From Leucobacter chromiiresistens (GTDB lineage: Bacteria > Actinomycetota > Actinomycetes > Actinomycetales > Microbacteriaceae): 64,000 bases of DNA. Position 1 is the stretch's first letter; the number at the start of each line of letters is the position of its first letter. The notes beneath the pieces were generated by a model, which did no database searches, was not told the DNA's origin, and saw only the letters and a program-made list of their open reading frames with translations. The DNA lies in assembly GCF_001477055.1 (NCBI RefSeq), contig NZ_LDRK01000026.1, forward strand, positions 32,155 to 96,154, in the 5' to 3' direction. A program made the position numbers and the translations under genes. This document shows positions 28,156 to 37,642 of the stretch, in pieces.

Positions 28156-28603
28156 GGTCTCGGCAGCAGGTCCGTGCACGACCAAACCCAAGCAACGGTG
28201 AACTGACGCGGAAGCATCGACAGCCGATTTTCGATCCCTCGGGCGATGCACGAACGGGGCTTGTGCATAATCATGCCGATGTGCATCACACCGTCGGAGT
28301 GACGCTCCTCATTCGCGACTCTGATCTCTGTCGTGTCATGTCGACGTGGGTCAGAACAGGCTCCGGATGGAATCGATGGAACGATGAATCCGGCGCCTCG
28401 CTCCTTGTCAATGGGAATGCGCGTCGGGTTCATGCGGAACAGTCAGTACGGTTTCCCCTAAGAGGCCATCGTTGGCTCGGTGCGGCACCGGCTCGGACAC
28501 CCGTGGTGGGTGTTCGACAGATCGAGTGCGCCTGCCCGTCGAAGGGCGGGGCCAAGCCGGCCCTCATCCGCTCACCATTCACCAAGAGTCGTAGGAGAGA
28601 TCT
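28156..28603. other. No supported gene
   Basis: The 448 bases between the transposase relic and the membrane-protein gene show no ORF with a ribosome site or recognisable product. The G+C of the third codon position is not biased in any frame in the way it is in neighbouring genes. It is probably decayed mobile-element or accessory DNA plus the promoter of the next gene. Confidence 0.4.
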
Positions 28604-29719
28604 ATGAGTTCTCACACTCGCAGAACCAGCCATCTCTACCGCTTTGCGCTTCACCGTAACGCGGCCAGACTCTCACGCGCAGCGTTTGTTGCCTGGCCCT
28701 TCGTGGCATTCATTATTCCAGCGTCCATCTGCTGGGGCGTCGGCGAGCTCGAACGTCTCCTGCTGATCCGCTTCTCGTGGTTCATCATTCCCACTTCGGT
28801 TCTCCTTGCGCTCGTTCCCTACTTCATCTCCCGGGCGCGGGGGTGGCGCGTCGTCCCCAGCAACTCGCTCGGGCTTCTGATGGTGCATTGGTGGAGCTGG
28901 GTCACTGTCGTATGCACATTTTCTGACAAAGTTGGGAGTGTTGCTACCGTGCTCGAGTTCCTCAGCGCGGAGGGTGTATCGCAAGCGTGGAACGATCGCA
29001 TGCTCATAACCGCCGGCGTCGTCGGATTGGCCACCTGGGTGGCGCTGTTGTTCACGACATCGTTTTCCAACACGGGGACCCCTTATCAGCGACGAGCGGA
29101 ACTCGGGGTCGTCGTTGCCTGGGTCGCTCCTTGTGTCGTGGTGGTTTCGGCGCTGCTGTGCGTACCGCTGGAAGGCGCACGCATTGATGCTGCCGGAGAA
29201 CGTCCCGAACCTGCCACATCACGGCCGGTCGACGCACAGCTCACGCTCCTCTCGCAGCGCGAGGCGGGGACGCAGCAATCGTTGAGCAAAGTGCGCAGAA
29301 TGATCGCACCGGAAGGCTGGACCCATGCGTATCCGTGGATGTTCGGTTCGTGCGAGGGTACGCACCACCCTTGTTATGACATTTACGCATCTGCCGAGTT
29401 TATGACGGAGAACGCAGTACCGGACCGAGCGCAACTCGAAAACGAGCTGAGCGCCGCTGGTTGGCAGTCGACGAAAACACCGCCCTACTGCCAAGGCACC
29501 GACATCGATTCGTACCGCAACCGAGACGGTCAGAGATTGTGCGTGGAATTCGACGTCGACTCCATCACCGTAGCCCTGATCGCGCCATCGTACTGGGGTG
29601 ATTTGTTCGTGCTTCGTGATGCCGCCAGCCCGGATGCGGTCATCTTCAACCCGCGCGTTCGGGACAAAGCTGCATCCTTCGCGTGGAACGAATGGCAGGC
29701 GTCGGAGATGCTCCGCTGA
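28604..29719 (+). CDS. Membrane protein with Cys-rich outer domain, hypothetical
   Basis: A 371-residue protein. Four hydrophobic segments fall at about 28-48, 54-74, 85-105 or 120-150, and 165-185. After these, a domain of about 175 residues probably faces outside; it holds four cysteines (FGSCEGTHHPCYD, PYCQG, RLCVEF) that could form two disulphides. No family is recognised. AGGAGA lies six bases before the ATG. Codon use is less GC-biased than in core genes, consistent with acquired DNA. The next gene is convergent. Confidence 0.72.
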   Translation: MSSHTRRTSHLYRFALHRNAARLSRAAFVAWPFVAFIIPASICWGVGELERLLLIRFSWFIIPTSVLLALVPYFISRARGWRVVPSNSLGLLMVHWWSWVTVVCTFSDKVGSVATVLEFLSAEGVSQAWNDRMLITAGVVGLATWVALLFTTSFSNTGTPYQRRAELGVVVAWVAPCVVVVSALLCVPLEGARIDAAGERPEPATSRPVDAQLTLLSQREAGTQQSLSKVRRMIAPEGWTHAYPWMFGSCEGTHHPCYDIYASAEFMTENAVPDRAQLENELSAAGWQSTKTPPYCQGTDIDSYRNRDGQRLCVEFDVDSITVALIAPSYWGDLFVLRDAASPDAVIFNPRVRDKAASFAWNEWQASEMLR

Positions 29720-29832
29720 AAGCGGTGAACGGAGCGATGCCGACGCGGGATCCCTCCAGCCGCTGCCGATGGTGGCTTTTCGGCAGCAGCATCTGACGCG
29801 AGGCCGAAAGAAGCACACAAGGGTTGATGAAA

Positions 29833-30294
29833 TCAAGAAGTCTGGCTGAGATTCAGCTCGCTCGTTCGTCGTAGGACGGGTTCGAACAGCGGGAGAACAC
29901 CGATGTGCGTCACCCAAAGGTCTTCGACGAAGCCGTAGCTGACCGGCATGCTCTTCCGTCGCTGGGGACCGTGATCCTCGAAGATGACAGCGCTGCCTGC
30001 TGTCCGCTCGATGAATACGGAATCGCGGAGGGATGCCACGAACCGCTCGCGAGTCGAAGTCGGAAGCCTGGCGACGAACACGGTCGCCACGCCATCGGCG
30101 TTCGGGTACGCCCAGCTGCACTGAACCACTTGCTCCGCGCCGTCGAGCGCATCGATCGCGGCCGGGCCGAATGACTCTGCGTAAGCGAGCTCCTTCAGCT
30201 TCGTCGAGTTCTCGAGCGCCTCGAGGCGGTATCGCCCCTGCGCCGAGTCCGCAGCGATCTGCCGAGCCAGACAGCCTCTCGCCTCCGCCACCAC
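29833..30294 (-). CDS. Hypothetical protein, probably N-terminally truncated by a frameshift
   Basis: The frame encodes about 153 residues from a GTG, with no ribosome site. Coding-like sequence continues upstream of this start in the same frame (GHDNDSEKLARGVGVV) until a stop near 30421. In the neighbouring frame there is a hydrophobic stretch, SSLHGAAAAIVAV, that looks like a signal peptide core. This suggests a secreted protein whose N-terminus was cut off by a frameshift, or a sequencing error. No family is recognised. It lies in the accessory segment, convergent with the membrane-protein gene. Confidence 0.45.
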   Translation of the reverse strand: MVAEARGCLARQIAADSAQGRYRLEALENSTKLKELAYAESFGPAAIDALDGAEQVVQCSWAYPNADGVATVFVARLPTSTRERFVASLRDSVFIERTAGSAVIFEDHGPQRRKSMPVSYGFVEDLWVTHIGVLPLFEPVLRRTSELNLSQTS

Positions 30295-30297
30295 GCC

Positions 30298-30730
30298 GAC
30301 TCCGCGGGCAAGTTTCTCGCTGTCGTTGTCATGCCCGACACCGACATATGTGCTTTCATGGCGTCTGGAGGCGAAACAGCGACGATTGCCGCTGCGGCAC
30401 CGTGAAGGCTGGAAACCAATCTACGTCGGCGACGGTGAGGGGAACCGCACGTTGTAGCATCGGCAACAGGCGGTGGCTCGGTATCCTTCAGCTCGACCAC
30501 GTACTGAGTGGTGCGTCACCCCTACTCATGGCGTTGGCTCATCAGCTCCCGAGCACGCAACCCCATTCGACGCTGAAGGACTCCGGTGCAGAGTTTCGGG
30601 AGGCCGGGACCGGCGGCGGGATCATGCGTCCCTCGGGCGGACATCCGGGGATAGGTCGGAGATCATTGCCGGTGTGCTGACCATTCCCCGTGCAACCCGA
30701 TGCACAGGTCGTTCATGCCCCTCGGAGACA
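30298..30730. other. No supported gene upstream of the damaged ORF
   Basis: Apart from the possible displaced N-terminus of the preceding ORF (up to about 30500), I see no gene or RNA in this stretch, which closes the accessory segment on the glnA side. Confidence 0.4.
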
Positions 30731-30771
30731 GTGAAGTGCCCCTCTCCGCGCTACGGGGAGGGGCACTTCAC
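30731..30771 (-). terminator. Terminator after glnA
   Basis: A 17-bp stem (GTGAAGTGCCCCTCTCC with its complement, one wobble) and a seven-base loop. It lies 57 bases beyond the glnA stop. There is no U-tract, as is common in actinobacteria. Confidence 0.75.
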
Positions 30772-30827
30772 GGCGCGACCTCGGCCGTCATCCGGACGTC
30801 ACGAGGCCGCCGAAAGACGCGCGTGCG

Positions 30828-32252
30828 TCACACGCCGTAGTACAGCTCGAACTCGAAGGGGTGCGGGCGCAGCGCCATCGGCGCGATCTCGACCTCGCGC
30901 TTGAACGCGATCCAGGTCTCGACGAGCTCCTCTGTGAACACATCGCCCTCCAGGAGGAACTGGTGATCGGCTTCGAGTGCGTCGAGCGCTTCCTCGAGCG
31001 AGCCCGGCACCTGGGGAATGTTCTTCGCCTCCTCCGGGGGCAGCTCGTAGAGGTCCTTGTCGATGGGATCCATCGGCTCGATGCGGTTGCGGATGCCGTC
31101 CAGCCCGGCCATCATCTGCGCCGCGAATGCGAGGTAGGGGTTGCCCGAGGCGTCGGGTGCCCGGAACTCGATGCGCTTCGCCTTCGGGTTCGAACCGGTG
31201 AGCGGGATGCGCACGGCTGCGGAGCGGTTGCCGGCCGAGTAGGCGAGGTTCACCGGCGCTTCGTAGCCCTTCACGAGGCGGCGGTAGCTGTTGATCGTGG
31301 GGTTCGTGAACGCCAGCAGCGCGGGGGCGTGGTGCAGGATGCCGCCGATGTACCAGCGGGCGATGTCGGAGAGCTGCGCGTAGCCGTTCTCGTCGTAGAA
31401 GAGCGGCTCGCCGCCCTTCCAGAGCGACATGTGCGTGTGCATGCCCGAGCCGTTGTCGCCGAAGACGGGCTTCGGCATGAAGGTCGCCGTCTTGCCCCAC
31501 AGCTCAGCCGTGTTCTTCACCACGTACTTGAACTTCAGTACGTCGTCGGCGGCCTTCACCAGCGTGTCGAAGCGGTAGTTGATCTCCGCCTGGCCGGGTG
31601 CGCCGACCTCGTGGTGCGAGCGCTCGAGCTGCAGCCCGGCCTCGATGAGTCGCAGCGAGATGTCGTCGCGCAGATCCGCCTGCTTGTCGACGGGGGAGAC
31701 CGGGAAGTAGCCGCCCTTCTCGCGGGTGGTGTTGCCGAGGTTGCCGCCCTCGACCTCGCGAGCGGAGTTCCAGCTCGCCTCTTCCGAGTCGATCTCGTAC
31801 ATCGTACGGCGGGGCGTCGTCTCGTAGCGGACGGAGTCGAGGATGTAGAACTCCGCCTCCGGAGCGAAGAACGCGGTGTCGGCGACGCCGGTCGACGCGA
31901 GGTACTGCTCGGCCTTCTTCGCCACCTGACGCGGATCCTTCGAGTAGATCTCGCCCGTGCGCGGGTTGAAGATGTCGCAGATGACGATCAGCGTGCGCTC
32001 CGCGCGGAACTGATCGAGGTAAGCCGTCGTGACGTCGGGGATGAGCTGCATGTCGGACTCCGCGATTCCGGCGAATCCGCGGATCGACGAGCCGTCGAAC
32101 ATCTGCCCGATCTCGAAGAAGTCCTCGTCCACCGTCGCAGCGGGGATGTTGAAGTGCTGCTGCACCCCGGGGAGATCGGTGAAGCGGATGTCGACGAACT
32201 TCACATCGGTTTCCTTGATGAAGTCGATGACTTCCTGCGGGGTGGTGAACAT
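30828..32252 (-). CDS. glnA: Glutamine synthetase type I
   Basis: A 474-residue enzyme making glutamine from glutamate, ammonia and ATP; a dodecamer in the cytoplasm. FDGSSIRGF, the APEAEFYI and [16 protein letters not shown] regions and the adenylylation tyrosine in [11 protein letters not shown] (about residue 402) are all present, so GlnE-dependent control is expected. The size fits the beta subtype used as the main enzyme in actinobacteria. GAGGAGC before the ATG sets the start. It is followed by a strong terminator and is probably transcribed alone. Confidence 0.96.
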   Translation of the reverse strand: MFTTPQEVIDFIKETDVKFVDIRFTDLPGVQQHFNIPAATVDEDFFEIGQMFDGSSIRGFAGIAESDMQLIPDVTTAYLDQFRAERTLIVICDIFNPRTGEIYSKDPRQVAKKAEQYLASTGVADTAFFAPEAEFYILDSVRYETTPRRTMYEIDSEEASWNSAREVEGGNLGNTTREKGGYFPVSPVDKQADLRDDISLRLIEAGLQLERSHHEVGAPGQAEINYRFDTLVKAADDVLKFKYVVKNTAELWGKTATFMPKPVFGDNGSGMHTHMSLWKGGEPLFYDENGYAQLSDIARWYIGGILHHAPALLAFTNPTINSYRRLVKGYEAPVNLAYSAGNRSAAVRIPLTGSNPKAKRIEFRAPDASGNPYLAFAAQMMAGLDGIRNRIEPMDPIDKDLYELPPEEAKNIPQVPGSLEEALDALEADHQFLLEGDVFTEELVETWIAFKREVEIAPMALRPHPFEFELYYGV

Positions 32253-32404
32253 TCTGCTCCTCGGGTTGATTCCGGCCGCGGATATCGGATCTTCACCGCG
32301 CCGATCGTGTGCCTCCACCTTACGCGAGCATGATTTCAAAACCGTGAGTCGTGTGTTTCGCGAGTGTTACGCGGCGTTCACGAGCGAAACCTGCGGCAGC
32401 CCCG

Positions 32405-32833
32405 TCACCCCCGGATGAGCACCGTTCCGGCGATCTTGTCGTGGAAGGCGCGCTGATCCGAATCCCACACCAGCACGGGTATGACGAGGCAGAGCAGAAC
32501 GGTGCGCACGAGCGGCCGCCACAGGCCGACCCACCCTCCGGAGATCGGCACGACCCTGAGCCCCATGATGCGATGGCCGAGCGATCCGCCGATCGTCGGG
32601 ATGAAGACGATCTGCAGCAGCGCGAAGATCACCACATTCCAGAGCTCCGGGTGGAGCCCCCCGATGAGCAAATACGCGGGGAGTGCGGCGAGCCCCCAGT
32701 CGATGAGGATCGCAACGACGCGGCGGCCGACGCGCGCCACCGAGCGCGGGCCCTCGTCGGGGAGACCGAGCCGCTCGCCGGGCCACTGGCTCGGTTCGAG
32801 CTCGCCGAAGCGCTGCGGAGCTGGGGCGGGCAT
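32405..32833 (-). CDS. RDD-family membrane protein
   Basis: A 142-residue inner-membrane protein. The RDD signature is seen as RRVVAILIDWGLA at the start of the first membrane segment, and there are three hydrophobic segments in all, with GGSLGHRIMGLRVV between two of them. Function is unknown; members have been linked to ion transport. It begins three bases after the DUF4191 stop, so both are one operon. The DUF4191-RDD-glnA order is standard in actinobacteria. Confidence 0.9.
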   Translation of the reverse strand: MPAPAPQRFGELEPSQWPGERLGLPDEGPRSVARVGRRVVAILIDWGLAALPAYLLIGGLHPELWNVVIFALLQIVFIPTIGGSLGHRIMGLRVVPISGGWVGLWRPLVRTVLLCLVIPVLVWDSDQRAFHDKIAGTVLIRG

Positions 32834-32836
32834 GGG

Positions 32837-33526
32837 TCAGCGCGGGCGCTGCGAGCGAACGCGGTTCGGGTCCATCCCCTTGGGGATGCCCACAGGCGAG
32901 CTCTGCAGCGACGACAGTCGCGTGTAGACCGCTCCGACCTCGGCGCGACTCATGACGGGCTTGAGCTTGACGAGGGTGCGCGACAGTTTCGCGAGAGGAA
33001 TGCCGTCGCCGTCCGGGCCGACGTAGAGGTGCACGACCTCGACGTTGCGCAGCGCGCGCTTCACCTTCCGCTCCTCGTCGGCAGCCATGCGCTGCGTGCG
33101 CTGACGCGACCCCTCGGAGATGAGTACGACTCCGCCGCGGCCCACGACCCGGTACACGGCGTCCTGGTTCCGGTTGATGGCGATCGGCGTCTCCGATCCG
33201 CGCCAGGATCGGCGCAGAGCGCTCTGCACGACGGCGCCGACCGCGCCCGGGCGGCCCTCGATCTGCTCGTACGCGGTGCGTTCGGCGCGGCGGCCGAGCA
33301 CGATCATGACGAGCAGGATGCCGACGAGCACGCCCGTGATGGGCCAGAGCACCCACGACAGCCAGCTTCCCGGCAGCAGCCAGGCGAGGAGCACGGCGAC
33401 GACGACGGGGGCGATGAAGCAGAGGAGCAGGATCCACGGCAGGTTCGTGTCATGCACCTTCGTGGTGCGATAGATCTCGAACATCTGCCGAATACGACCG
33501 TTGCGCTTCGCCTTCTCTGCTGCCAT
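32837..33526 (-). CDS. DUF4191 membrane protein
   Basis: A 229-residue protein. A basic N-terminus (KAKRNGRIRQMFEIY) is followed by two hydrophobic helices (about 30-75) and a soluble C-terminal domain with YRVVGRGGVVLISEGS. This is the DUF4191 family found upstream of glnA in actinobacteria; its function is unknown. GGAGG is only a couple of bases before the ATG, which is close but plausible. In many relatives lipB and lipA lie just upstream of this gene; here they are absent. Confidence 0.9.
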   Translation of the reverse strand: MAAEKAKRNGRIRQMFEIYRTTKVHDTNLPWILLLCFIAPVVVAVLLAWLLPGSWLSWVLWPITGVLVGILLVMIVLGRRAERTAYEQIEGRPGAVGAVVQSALRRSWRGSETPIAINRNQDAVYRVVGRGGVVLISEGSRQRTQRMAADEERKVKRALRNVEVVHLYVGPDGDGIPLAKLSRTLVKLKPVMSRAEVGAVYTRLSSLQSSPVGIPKGMDPNRVRSQRPR

Positions 33527-33742
33527 GCCTCCAGGATACCGTGGCGAGCGCGCGAAGGATGACGCTGCGCGGGCATCCCGAGGCGCGTGTTCGCTCACAG
33601 GCGAGCGCAAAGGCGTCGGGGTCGCTGTGATCCACAGGATTGCGAGCCGCGTCCCCGAGCGCGGCGGTGACTGCCACACTCGGAACCCACCCCGCCCGAT
33701 GACTCGACGGCGGGCGAGGGCGTTGACGGGAGGGAGCAGGGA

Positions 33743-34192
33743 ATGAAACCAGGAGCACATCGGGTGCGTCGTGCAGGTGCCGCAGCGCAGCTCGCGCGCC
33801 GTGCGCTCGAGTGGACCGAGGAGGGCCTCGAGCACCGAGCTCGTGGACGCTGCGGCGCGCCGGAAGGTGCGGAGCGTCGCCACAGGGTCCGCGGACACGA
33901 TGCGGGGTGCGCCGCACTCGGCGTTCCGCAGCACGAACTCACCCGGATGACCTCCCTTGCCGATGCCGCGGGCGCCGCGCCCCTGATCGATGCGGCATTG
34001 GGCGAGGCGATCGACGAGCTGAGCCGTCGCGGAGCGTCCTGGCGCATCGATGCCGCCCGCGAGGCGGTCCACGAGGTGATCGAGCGCCGCGTCACGCCCG
34101 CGCCCGGGGCAGCGGGTGCAGGCGAGGCCCGCTCGCGGGCGTGCCCGACCGCGGTTCCCCGGAACCGCAAGAGCCGCGGGCATCACGAATGA
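33743..34192 (+). CDS. Orphan ORF in the usual lipBA position, hypothetical
   Basis: A 149-residue ORF with GGGAGGGAGCAGG just upstream of its ATG. The part from TSLADAAGAAPLIDAALGEAIDELSRRGASWRIDAAREAVHEVIERR has normal GC-rich third positions and reads as helical protein. The N-terminal half is Arg-rich and less convincing. I do not recognise it. It points against its neighbours and its last bases run through the terminator hairpin of sucB. Overlapping minus-strand frames are less coding-like. Confidence 0.4.
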   Translation: MKPGAHRVRRAGAAAQLARRALEWTEEGLEHRARGRCGAPEGAERRHRVRGHDAGCAALGVPQHELTRMTSLADAAGAAPLIDAALGEAIDELSRRGASWRIDAAREAVHEVIERRVTPAPGAAGAGEARSRACPTAVPRNRKSRGHHE

Positions 34193-34209
34193 TGACCGCG
34201 GCTCTTGCG
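34166..34209 (-). terminator. Terminator after the E2 gene
   Basis: A 14-bp exact stem (CGCAAGAGCCGCGG with its complement) and a 16-base loop, 12 bases beyond the E2 stop. It may act in both directions. Confidence 0.75.
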
Positions 34210-34220
34210 TGCGGGACGGA

Positions 34221-36065
34221 TCAGATTCCGAGGTTCGCCTCGAACTGGCCGCCCTCCAGGCGCTCGCGCACCTGGGTCAGGAACCGGGCCGCATCCGCGC
34301 CGTCGACGATCCGGTGATCGTAGGAGAGCGCGAGGTACACCGTCGAGCGAACGGCGATCGAGTCGCCCTCGGGGCCGGAGATGACGACCGGCTTCTTCAC
34401 GACCGCGCCGGTTCCCAGAATGGCGACCTGCGGCAGGAAGACGAGCGGCGTATCGAACAGCGCGCCGCGCGAACCCGTGTTCGTGAGCGTGAACGTGCCC
34501 CCGCTGAGCTCATCCGGCGTCAACTTGTTGTCGCGCGTGCGAGCCGCGAGATCCGCGATCTCGCCCGAGATCTCGCTCAGATTCTTCTCGCCGGCGTCAC
34601 GGAGCACGGGAGTGAGGAGACCCCGCTCCGTGTCGACGGCGATGCTGATGTTCTCAGTCGACGGGTAGGTGATCGAATCCCCGTCGACCGTCGCATTGAT
34701 GATCGGGTACGTGCGGAGCGCCTCCGCTGCAGCGAGCGCGAAGAACGGCAGGAACGAGAGCTTCGAACCCGTCTTCTCCAGGAACTCGTCCTTCTTCGCC
34801 TGACGCAGCTGCGCAATGCGCGTCACGTCGACCTCGACGACGGTGGTCAGCTGCGCCGTGCTCTGCAGCGACGCGACGGCGCGCTCGGCGATCACCTTGC
34901 GCAGTCGGCTCATCTTCTGCGAGGTGCCGCGGAGCTCCGAGACCTCGGGAGCCGGAGCGGACTGCGCGGCGGGCGCCTGCGCTGCGGGCCGAGCCGACGA
35001 TGCGCGCTCGGCGGCCGCCAGCACGTCCTCCTTGCGGATGCGTCCGCCGACGCCCGAGCCCGTCAGAGAGGAGAGGTCCACCCCGCGCTCGTGCGCGAGC
35101 TTGCGCACGATCGGCGTGACGTACCCGGCGTTCGACTCGGAGCTCTGCGCGGTCGACGCTGCAGGAGCCTCGGCGGTAGGTGCCTGCGCGGCCGGCTGCG
35201 TCGGAGCACCGGCCTGCTCATCGGCCGGGGCCGGCTTCTCGTAACCGGCCGCACCGCTCGCCGCCGGAGCGGCGGGCTGCTGCGACGTCGCCTCACTGGG
35301 GGCGGACGCCTCCTGCTGCGGCGCATCGGCGGACGAAGCCTGCTGCGGCTCGGTCTGCTGCGGCTCGGCGGGAGCGCTCTCGCCGCTGGAAGCAGGTGCG
35401 CCGCTGCCGATGCGGGCGAGTTCGCCGCCGACCTCGACCGTGTCGTCCTCCTGCACGAGAATCTCCTGCAGCACCCCCGCGAACGGCGACGGAACCTCGG
35501 TGTCGACCTTATCCGTCGACACTTCGAGCAGCGGCTCGTCGACCTCGACCGAATCTCCCACGCTCTTCAACCAGCGCGTCACCGTGCCCTCGGTGATGCT
35601 CTCACCGAGCGAGGGGAGCTTGACGCTCTGAGAATCGCCGCCGGCTGATCCCGCGTCGTCTCCACCGGACTGCGCGGCGGGCTGCGCCTGCGGTTCCGAT
35701 GCGGACTGCGTCTCGGGCTGCTGTGCCGGCTGGGACTGCTGAGCCGGCTCGGACTGCGCGGCCGCAGGCTCGGCCTCGGCATCCGCCGTCGCGGGCTCAT
35801 CTGCGGGCGCGGCGTCCGTCGAGCCGCTGCCGTCGCCCACCTTGGCGAGCACCGCACCGACCTCCGCCGTCTCGTCCTCCTGCACGAGGATCTCCTCGAC
35901 GACGCCGGCGACCGGCGAGGGAATCTCGGTATCGACCTTGTCGGTCGATACCTCGAGGAGGGGCTCGTCGACCTCGACGGAGTCGCCGACGTTCTTGAGC
36001 CAGCGCGTCACCGTCCCTTCGGTCACACTCTCGCCCAGTGCGGGGAGGACCACCGATTCACTCAT
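34221..36065 (-). CDS. sucB: 2-oxoacid dehydrogenase E2 (dihydrolipoamide acyltransferase)
   Basis: A 614-residue E2 with two lipoyl domains, lipoyl lysines in STDKVDTE near residues 43 and 187. Long Ala/Pro/Glu/Gln-rich linkers follow each, then a peripheral-subunit-binding domain (about 310-350, [19 protein letters not shown]) and a catalytic domain with YDHRIVDG near 583. Actinobacterial E2 of this type (DlaT/SucB) often serves both the pyruvate and 2-oxoglutarate complexes. E1 is AceE at 2.5-5.2 kb and E3 is the next gene upstream, 40 bases away. It needs lipoylation, yet lipB and lipA are not adjacent. Confidence 0.95.
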   Translation of the reverse strand: MSESVVLPALGESVTEGTVTRWLKNVGDSVEVDEPLLEVSTDKVDTEIPSPVAGVVEEILVQEDETAEVGAVLAKVGDGSGSTDAAPADEPATADAEAEPAAAQSEPAQQSQPAQQPETQSASEPQAQPAAQSGGDDAGSAGGDSQSVKLPSLGESITEGTVTRWLKSVGDSVEVDEPLLEVSTDKVDTEVPSPFAGVLQEILVQEDDTVEVGGELARIGSGAPASSGESAPAEPQQTEPQQASSADAPQQEASAPSEATSQQPAAPAASGAAGYEKPAPADEQAGAPTQPAAQAPTAEAPAASTAQSSESNAGYVTPIVRKLAHERGVDLSSLTGSGVGGRIRKEDVLAAAERASSARPAAQAPAAQSAPAPEVSELRGTSQKMSRLRKVIAERAVASLQSTAQLTTVVEVDVTRIAQLRQAKKDEFLEKTGSKLSFLPFFALAAAEALRTYPIINATVDGDSITYPSTENISIAVDTERGLLTPVLRDAGEKNLSEISGEIADLAARTRDNKLTPDELSGGTFTLTNTGSRGALFDTPLVFLPQVAILGTGAVVKKPVVISGPEGDSIAVRSTVYLALSYDHRIVDGADAARFLTQVRERLEGGQFEANLGI

Positions 36066-36105
36066 CGTGCATTTCTCCGTTCGTTGTTCAGTCTGTGGGC
36101 CGCGC

Positions 36106-37479
36106 TCAGATGGCGTGCAGCGGCTTGCCGGCGAGCTTCAGCATGGTCTCGCCGATGGTTTCGTTCTGCGTCGGGTGCGCGTGCACGAGCGGCGCCACAT
36201 CCTCCGGGTAGGCCTCCCAGTTGACGATGAGCTGCGCCTCGCCGACGAGTTCGCCGACGCGGGCGCCGATCATGTGCACGCCCACGACGGGGCCGTCGTT
36301 GACCCGAACCGCCTTGACGCTGCCCGCGGTGCCGAGGATGGAGCTCTTCGCGTTGCCAGCGAGGTTGTACTCGTAGGTCGAGACCTGATCCTCGCCGTAC
36401 TGCTCCTTCGCCTTGGCCTCCGTGAGACCGACCGAGGCGACCTCGGGGTCGCAGTAGGTGATCTTCGGGATGTTGGCGTCCTGCACCGTCACCGGGTTGA
36501 GGCCCGCGATCTGCTCGGCGACGAAGATGCCCTGCTGGTAGCTGCGGTGCGCGAGCTGCAGCCCGGGAACGATGTCGCCGATCGCGTACACGCCGGGAAC
36601 GTTCGTCTCGAGACGCTCGTTCGCGAGCACGAAGCCGCGATCCATCTGCACGCCGACCTCCTCGAACCCGAGCCCCTGCGTCGCGGGGCCGCGACCCACG
36701 GCGACGAGCAGGTAGTCGGCCTCGACCGTGGCGCCGTCCTCGAGTGTGATCGTGACGCCGTCAGCGGTCTGCGAGACCTCCTTGAACCGCACCCCGAGCT
36801 TGAAGTCGATGCCGCGCTTGCGGAAGGCGCGCTCGAGCTGCTTCGAGATCGACTCCTCCTCGTTGGGCACCAGGTGGGGGAGACCCTCGATGATGGTCAC
36901 CTCCGCGCCGAACGACTTCCATACGCTCGCGAACTCGACGCCGATGACGCCGCCGCCGAGGATGGCGACGCGCTTCGGGATCTCCTGGAGCTCGAGCGCC
37001 TGCTCGCTGGTGATGACGCGCCCCTCGATGTCGAGGCCGGGGAGCGACCGCGAGAACGAGCCGGTCGCGAGCACGATGTGCTTGCCGACGATGCGGTCGG
37101 AGCCGACCTGCACGGCGTCTGCGGCGACGAGCTTGCCCTCGCCCTCGATGACGGTGATCTTGTTCGCCTTGAGCAGGCCCTGCAGACCCTTGTACTTGCT
37201 CGCGACGAGCTTCTCGCGGAACCGGGTGACGCCGGCGATGTCGATGCCCGCGACGCTCGAGTTCACGCCGTACGCCTCGCCCTCGCGTGCGACATCGGCG
37301 ATCTCCGCGGAGTGCAGGAGCGCCTTCGTCGGCACGCAGCCGCGGTGCAGGCAGGTGCCGCCGAGCTTGTCCTTCTCGATGACCGCGGCGCTGTATCCCA
37401 ACTGCGTCGCGCGGATCGCTGCCGCATAACCGGCGCTGCCGCCGCCGAGAACTACGATGTCAAACTGCTGATCGGCCAA
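36106..37479 (-). CDS. lpdA: Dihydrolipoamide dehydrogenase (E3)
   Basis: A 457-residue flavoprotein that reoxidises dihydrolipoyl E2 with NAD+. FAD motif [13 protein letters not shown], redox disulphide [13 protein letters not shown] (about residue 43), NAD motif [12 protein letters not shown] and the C-terminal HAHPTQNE active-site His-Glu are intact. The start is taken as TTG giving (M)ADQQFDIVV, with GGGAG upstream; another TTG at 37506 lacks a ribosome site. It precedes the E2 gene in one operon. aceE in this window also starts with TTG. Confidence 0.95.
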   Translation of the reverse strand: MADQQFDIVVLGGGSAGYAAAIRATQLGYSAAVIEKDKLGGTCLHRGCVPTKALLHSAEIADVAREGEAYGVNSSVAGIDIAGVTRFREKLVASKYKGLQGLLKANKITVIEGEGKLVAADAVQVGSDRIVGKHIVLATGSFSRSLPGLDIEGRVITSEQALELQEIPKRVAILGGGVIGVEFASVWKSFGAEVTIIEGLPHLVPNEEESISKQLERAFRKRGIDFKLGVRFKEVSQTADGVTITLEDGATVEADYLLVAVGRGPATQGLGFEEVGVQMDRGFVLANERLETNVPGVYAIGDIVPGLQLAHRSYQQGIFVAEQIAGLNPVTVQDANIPKITYCDPEVASVGLTEAKAKEQYGEDQVSTYEYNLAGNAKSSILGTAGSVKAVRVNDGPVVGVHMIGARVGELVGEAQLIVNWEAYPEDVAPLVHAHPTQNETIGETMLKLAGKPLHAI

Positions 37480-37630
37480 GTGGGGTCTCCCTCGGAAAGC
37501 TCGCAATGTGATGCGCGGCCATGAGATGCCGGCAGCGCTTCACCCAGACTACACCTGCGGATGCGGGCGGGGCCGTGGCGCGTTTCGCTCTGGGCGTGAC
37601 CGAATCCGACGACGAGCCGCGCGGCGTTCG

Positions 37631-37636
37631 TAGGAT
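37631..37636 (+). promoter_or_regulatory. -10 box of the PAC2 gene (leaderless)
   Basis: TAGGAT is followed by six bases and the GTG start, with no ribosome site: a leaderless promoter layout. Confidence 0.6.
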
Positions 37637-37642
37637 GGTGGT

